In this document: piece by piece, positions 58,691 through 64,000 of the stretch
Position numbering within the stretch: the stretch's first letter is position 1
Layout: every line of letters begins with the position of its first letter
Assembly: GCA_026419785.1 (NCBI GenBank)
Contig: JAODTK010000300.1
Coordinates: 62,001-126,000, forward strand
Direction: 5' to 3'
DNA: 64,000 nucleotides
Origin: Sclerodactyla briareus
Taxonomy: Eukaryota; Echinodermata; Holothuroidea; Dendrochirotida; Sclerodactylidae
Notes under the pieces: model-generated
Told to the model about the DNA's origin: nothing
Databases searched by the model: none
The model's input: the letters and a program-made list of their open reading frames with translations, nothing else
Position numbers and translations under genes: made by a program

Positions 58691-60590
58691 TGCACTGATC
58701 AGTAACTTTTCCGTGTGGAAAAAGGGTACGCCCCCATGGGCATGTCATTAGGGATTTAACATACGTGACGGCATGGGGAACTTGGAATCTTTTCGTTTGA
58801 ACTTCAGCTTTCTGGAAGGTTGATGGATCAATGATATTACACACCATATTGTACCAGGAGACCAGTAAATAGGAACTTGCACAAACTCCTTTCTTGTGAG
58901 TTGCCTCATGGTATCCTTGCTATAAACAGTACCATTTTGGGTTGGGGACATCAGGCTGATTGTGGTGAATACGATCGGTTCCTGAATTGTATCGAATGCA
59001 TGAAAGTCTCAGTATTGCCTATATGCTTTTCACACAGTAATAGCTTGTTATAGTAATGGACTGCACTTTTTTTTTTGGCTTTTTGATAGCATTCTATTTC
59101 CTCCTTGCCCTCTACTCTGAGAGAAAGCGATGAATAATGCATCTCTGGCATCTGAGAGGGCACTGTCTTTGAAATGTTCACAAATGCTTCAGGTGCCAAC
59201 TGACCAGGTGTTCCTAAGCTGAATGGTACCGTCGTTCAAGAGACAACTGAAGGCTTGGAAACAACAGAGGTTGTATCATGGAGAATGGGAAACTGTATAC
59301 TATAGGTTCAAACCCCATTCCAATATGTTCCTATGTGTAGTTATTGGCTCCAAGTTTGGCCTTATGCAATGCAGAAGAAATTGGGGAGGATCCCAATTGT
59401 GCAAAGACGCATGACGTCACACATTGAAAAACCCGGGACGTCATGTCATGTATTTCATTGTTTATTTGTTGAATTGGTCAACATTTAGCAGAAGTTCTTT
59501 GTCTTATCTCACCAAAGTAACCATCAACACCTACTACCAAACCCATACAGCATCGCTCCAGTAGCTAAATGCTTTTCGAAGTGAAAATGATGTGTGAATT
59601 TCAAAAAGAAAACAAAATTGTTGCAGGTTTGTGCAAGTAGACAAGTATATTGCATGATGGGATGGCTTTCGATCTGCTTGCACTGCACATGCCACAAACT
59701 TCAAAGGACGGGAACTCCGTACAGAAAGTAATATGAACCCTTTTTTTGGGTTGACTGACGCATTAAGTTTTTTCACCAGCTAATATATTAGCCTCTTTAG
59801 TAATTCATCTTGCAGTGTCCTGATGCCCCCCTTATACCCATGTAGACCTCTCCAGACAGACACTCCTAAAAAGTTTGTCAGATTTGTTTTTATTCAGTTG
59901 GAGTTTTCACTCCTCCCCCCCACCGCACCACCCCCCCAACAGTATATATGGCTATGTCCCCTGCCTCACTCCCCCTTTCTCTTCTGAGTGCCAGTTATCA
60001 GTCTATCCAGTGTAAACATTTGATAATACACCGTACGCATATACAATTAAATGAAGCTAGGAATGCAGCATGGATTTGACGAAAATCCACTCTTTCATAA
60101 CTCTTAGAATTTTCATGTGGGAAATGTCACTACTTCTAGTCTTCTACAGTATGTGATGCTGCATCTTGATACCGAGGTAATCTTTTTTTCCCGGGAGGGG
60201 TGGGGGTCCTTTTCAGGCAATTTGCTGACGTCCACTGTCAGTAGGCTTCGAATGCATTGAATTGCTGTGGATATGTCACCACCATCGTTTCCTGCACCTC
60301 CCCCACCCCCCCCCTCTCCGCCCCCCATTCTCGATCCCTAGCCACCTGTCAAGCATTCCAGTTTGTCCCCGAACTACAATCATTTCTAGGTGAGGACACA
60401 ACTAGGCCCCTCAGATCTCAGTACTACTGGTTGACATGCTCTTTCATCGTCTGCATTTAATATAATGTGTGGGGGCGGGCTGTTTGGAAAAGTTAGGGCT
60501 CTGTGAACAAAGGAACCAATCTATCAGTCTATTAATTTGTGCAATATAATTGGCTGGTGACAAGTTAGGTATGCGAGTACGTGTGAGGCT
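58691..60590. other. No gene seen
   Basis: C-rich tracts at 59914-59940 and 60300-60330. Short frames (58572-58951, 58951-59199, 59534-59776, all minus) show no recognisable domain. Confidence 0.4.
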
Positions 60591-61100
60591 TTTTTTTTTT
60601 CTGATGAGTCATTTCCCTGTAATATATGGAGCTTCAATCAGACTGCATTTGACCTAATTGCTATTATCATCCAGTTTGACCCAATAAAGCCTGATTACAT
60701 CGCCTCCCTGTGTGACAAAATAAGTCAGAATATTTAATCGTACCAGACAGCTGTGTCTATATACACAACATAGGCGTATCACTTCATTCCGAACCAAAAG
60801 CTGGAAATAGTGCCTTTGTCACCTAACATGTCAAGTCTCAGTCTATTAATCCGATAGCTTTCTATCTGCAGCCTATCTTCGATATTTCACTTTATTGCAC
60901 CACTGTTTTCACAGGCCATTAAACCTGTGCCAGCCTTTCCTTTACTAAGTGGATACCTCTTCCTTTGGGCAGTGCTTGGATGTCTTACCAATAGATCCCT
61001 TTGTCGCCGAAAGTGTCAATAAGCGGCGGCCATATGGACATATGTTGCTTTCCTGCTATCTCCGTTTTTTAATTGCTTTGTTTAAAGCTGAGCTGCAGTG
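60591..61100. other. Unique block with clustered TAAT-type sites
   Basis: No gene and no repeat. 60600-60760 contains GATGAGTCA, CCTAATTGCTATTATCATCC and ATATTTAATCG in unique sequence flanked by ordinary DNA. These could be binding sites for bZIP and homeodomain proteins, but such words are common and no conservation data are available here. Confidence 0.2.
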
Positions 61101-63784
61101 CAGCAGCTTTTGTGCATTTCCCCCCTCGTCCTATTCTGGTTTTGGCGTCCAACCTCCAGTAATAGTGCTCAAACAAGTAAGCTTGTTGGTAGTCTGGCCT
61201 GCCTGCCAAACCTGGCCAAATTCCTTTGTTCATCCATGACGACCCAGTGGTGTCCAGTTTGGCGGGCGAGTACTCCAAGAGAGCGAGGTTGTTTACACGG
61301 ACTTGATAATGCTCACATGGCCTCCCTACCTAGTCAATGCACAATCTGCCGCAGTAGAGCTCGCTTCTTTGTCTCCAACCAGGCGGGGATTTCCCATCGA
61401 CAATAAGGACGCAGCTCTGTGTCTTTGTCCTCCACCCAATGAGTGAGGATGATGTGCCTTGATAGCCAGAAACATAAGTGGGTCTCTGATTAATGGTAGA
61501 GAAAGAGAATTTGAGGGTAGCTGGGCCAAGTAGGCCATCCAAACTTTCTTGTATGGGGACCCTGGCCAGTTGAATCATGGAATGGTCAAACCAATTGAGG
61601 ATTAGTATACCAGTGAAGAGGCGTGATTAAGCCATTATTGGTAGGGAGGGGGTTGCCTTAGGAAATAGAAGAAGGGGGTATTAACGTGTATTATGACAAT
61701 CGATTCCATGAAAGAACCTTATTGGAGGGGCAGAGATTATGGGTAATTGCATCTATGTCCTATAAGTTCTGTTTGATTGAACAAAGACTCCAGCTGTTCA
61801 AAAATCTAGACGGCCACTGTTTCAAGCAATACATCAATTACCCCTGGTCCTGGTTGGAAACAGGGAAGAGGGTTGGTTCAATTGTACTTGAGGAAAAAAT
61901 CATTAATGAGGCAGTTTCAATATTAATCTACTACAGGTGGGAATCAGGGTGATAAATTGATACGGTGGTTTTCTGTTTGCTGATGATAAGGTTACCTGAG
62001 AAAGGGAGTATTAGAAACAGACCAATCAATACCAATCCGTATTAAGCTAAGGTGTGACAGTTTTGGCTTGCAATGACAAAATGAGGCGACCCATGCACGT
62101 TGGGGGATTTCAGCTGTGTTAAAGCCAAGAACTGTTCAATTCAACAGATCTCCAGTCAGAGATCTGTCACTGTAGGCCTACCTCCCGTTCTCAGCTGTAT
62201 CATGTGGTAGTGAGATACCACTCTATATTAAAGGAGAATGAAAACCCCTGGAGGTATCTATCACATATGAAGAATGAGTGTGTAATAGGCATTTAAAACT
62301 TCATTTGGCGCCGCCATCTTCCTCAAAATTGCAAGGGACTTGAACAAGTCCCCCCCAATTATGATGTCACACAACCCCTACTAGCAGAGATTTTAAAAAT
62401 AGTTCTTATTTTCATTATGTATGTAATGAGTGATCCGATGCAAGCTTTTCACTGATTTAGTGAAGTATATAATGTGGAGATCAAATTAACGCTAAATTAG
62501 CCTAATATTCTGACATATTTTGAGATATGTGGACAACCAAATTATGATGAAAAAACAGAACTGTTATAACTACGAGGTTTGAGTGAAAGCAAAATTCTTA
62601 TCAAAATGGGCCGGACACCGATGAACATTCAAAAGGCATATTGCGGAAAGTTAAACAATATTTCGATCAAATTTGAGAAGATGTTCACTGACATGTGGTC
62701 TCTCACTTTACATGGTTTAGTTCACTTTTGAAAAAATCAGACTCATATTCTCTGTAATGAAGGGGCAGGGAGGTGTTTGGAAATAGGTAGGTCCATAGGC
62801 AGAGATGGAAGGGGGGGGGGAGGTGTAGTGCCCTATTGTGTTGGAATTTCTCATTCAGTTAACTGAAGAGGTAATTTCCTCTTGTAGCAACTGGTAGAAA
62901 AAGCAGGGCCCCGCCATTCTTTTTTGGATGACCTTTTGAGCAGAGCGTACCATTAGCTGGCATGAAGCGGTATACGAAAAAAATTAAGAATTGGAGCATC
63001 AAATATAGATAGGGACCTTTCCTATCTGCCAAAATGTATCAATTATGGCAGAAGAATGATAGAATGGTATCAGTGACACTTAGCAAGCGAACATTCCGGT
63101 GTTTGAATTCCAATAGTTCAACAGGGCCAACTTTGTGACAAAAAATTTTAAAATCACAGTATCTATATTTGGAGCCAGAAATTATCTCCAAACCAAGGAC
63201 ATCCGAAGGAAGGACATCTTAATTCATGTAATAACACAAAAATAATCAATTCCTACCTCATTACTAGGGATTTTTGAATTTTAACAAAATTGTGACTTGC
63301 CCAAAACCTTTAATTGCTCTACGGCAAGTGGACTTTTGTTGAGGGCAAGTACTTTTAGTCCATCAATTGCCCTTAGTTACCATGGATGCATATGCAATTC
63401 ACCGATATAAGGCTCTGTTCATACAAATGCTTACATTCAGGCAAGTGGAAAATAAATGGGAACGTCAGGCCCGGGGACGTGGAACCCTAAATGGCTATAT
63501 TTACAGATGAGCGAGATATTGGTGTTCACTTCATGGTTCTGTTGTAATGCTGTGAATTTGTTCATGGGTTGCTGCGTTCTGAGGGAGTGGTCGGGTCCCG
63601 GAGTTCTCTGATCGCCCTTTCATGGGGGGGGATGTCAAAATGTCGTGTCCCGGGAGCAGGTTGGATTTGGTTACACTCTTGCCTTGATTTACATTTGGAA
63701 ACACAAGTGAGAAGAGAAGGCGAGTTATCACTGGAGCTCATCCATGATAAGCAGATAAGGGTTTCTGATGAGCTGTACTCCGTG
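61101..63784. other. No gene seen
   Basis: Unique-looking. An 88-codon frame at 61686-61952 is unrecognised. A run of 10 G lies at 62811-62820. 63038-63082 is an inverse copy of 6322-6362. Confidence 0.4.
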
Positions 63785-63830
63785 AACCTGTAGAATTCAA
63801 ATCAAATCACAAATTAAATTTGAACCCACA
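63785..63830 (+). repeat. Possible SINE tail
   Basis: TAGAATTCAAATCAAATCAC resembles the inverse of the shared SINE tail at 3158 and 50642. No SINE head is visible upstream within the window, so this may be chance. Confidence 0.25.
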
Positions 63831-64000
63831 ATGAAACTGGTCGGTACTCCAAGCATAGAATCTATTGCCTGACGATGACGAGAGAATGACGTCGTTTTCA
63901 GGTAGATGATGCTGATTCCAGTAGTTATGTCAACATAAAACCGCAGGACAATTTTCAGTGGTGACATCAGATGCATTGGTACCATCTTTCACCAGGTGTT
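63831..64000. other. No gene seen at the window edge
   Basis: Short unique-looking remainder. Confidence 0.35.

Overview
This window looks like non-coding DNA from an animal, most likely a marine invertebrate with a repeat-rich genome. I cannot name the species from sequence alone. No open frame reads like a conserved protein or a convincing exon, so the window is either intergenic or inside a very long intron. About 40% is recognisable repeat; the rest is single-copy-looking sequence with scattered simple repeats.

The dominant component is a family of non-autonomous Helitron-like elements, called family A here. The 5' end is T|TATATCCCC. The 3' end carries an inverted ATATCCCC copy, a hairpin of the form GGCGG-TTTAC-CCGCC, and a terminal CTAG followed by T. 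This matches the Helentron/HINE design (DINE-1 of flies, pearl-type elements of bivalves): asymmetric terminal inverted repeats, a 3' hairpin, T|T insertion without target duplication, and internal tandem repeats. Copies lie at about 1-2100, 3550-6113, 8463-11060, 16755-17609, 18001-18505, 27511-28911, 44765-45527 and 56961-57717, with fragments elsewhere. Four of them (1-2100, 3550-6113, 8463-11060, 27511-28911) carry tandem units of about 600 bp, each built from related sub-blocks of about 150 bp.

Other families are: hAT-like elements C (CAGGGGCGTC ends, 7730-12613 interrupted and 53158-54112 intact); hAT-like elements F (CAGTGTTGG ends rich in GGACTCGAGTCC, 28982-29852 and 48152-49039); short hAT-like elements at 19948-20315 and 22283-22571; element D with TGTCTCGCCTG inverted ends; a MITE E with AAGCCAGTT ends; and tRNA-derived SINEs at 38050-38350 and 50640-50860 with a degenerate relative at 3157-3545.

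Layout. 1-12.6 kb is almost solid nested repeat: two inverted A copies, then a C element split by a 3.9 kb D/A composite. 12.6-25.9 kb is mostly unique with a minisatellite, a nested E/A pair, A7 and small hAT-like elements. 25.9-30.6 kb is a second cluster (E, E, A, F). 30.6-40 kb is mostly unique but holds an unusual foldback repeat (33.5-34.15 kb) and a candidate inverted-repeat element (35.9-36.6 kb). 39.9-45.5 kb has E, D, a 16-bp tandem array, a GT-bearing D relative and A5. 45.5-64 kb is largely unique with F2, a SINE, D3 plus C2, A8 and an E fragment. No genes act together here. The interest is in repeat architecture: satellite-like units inside transposons, resolvable nested insertions and the foldback block.
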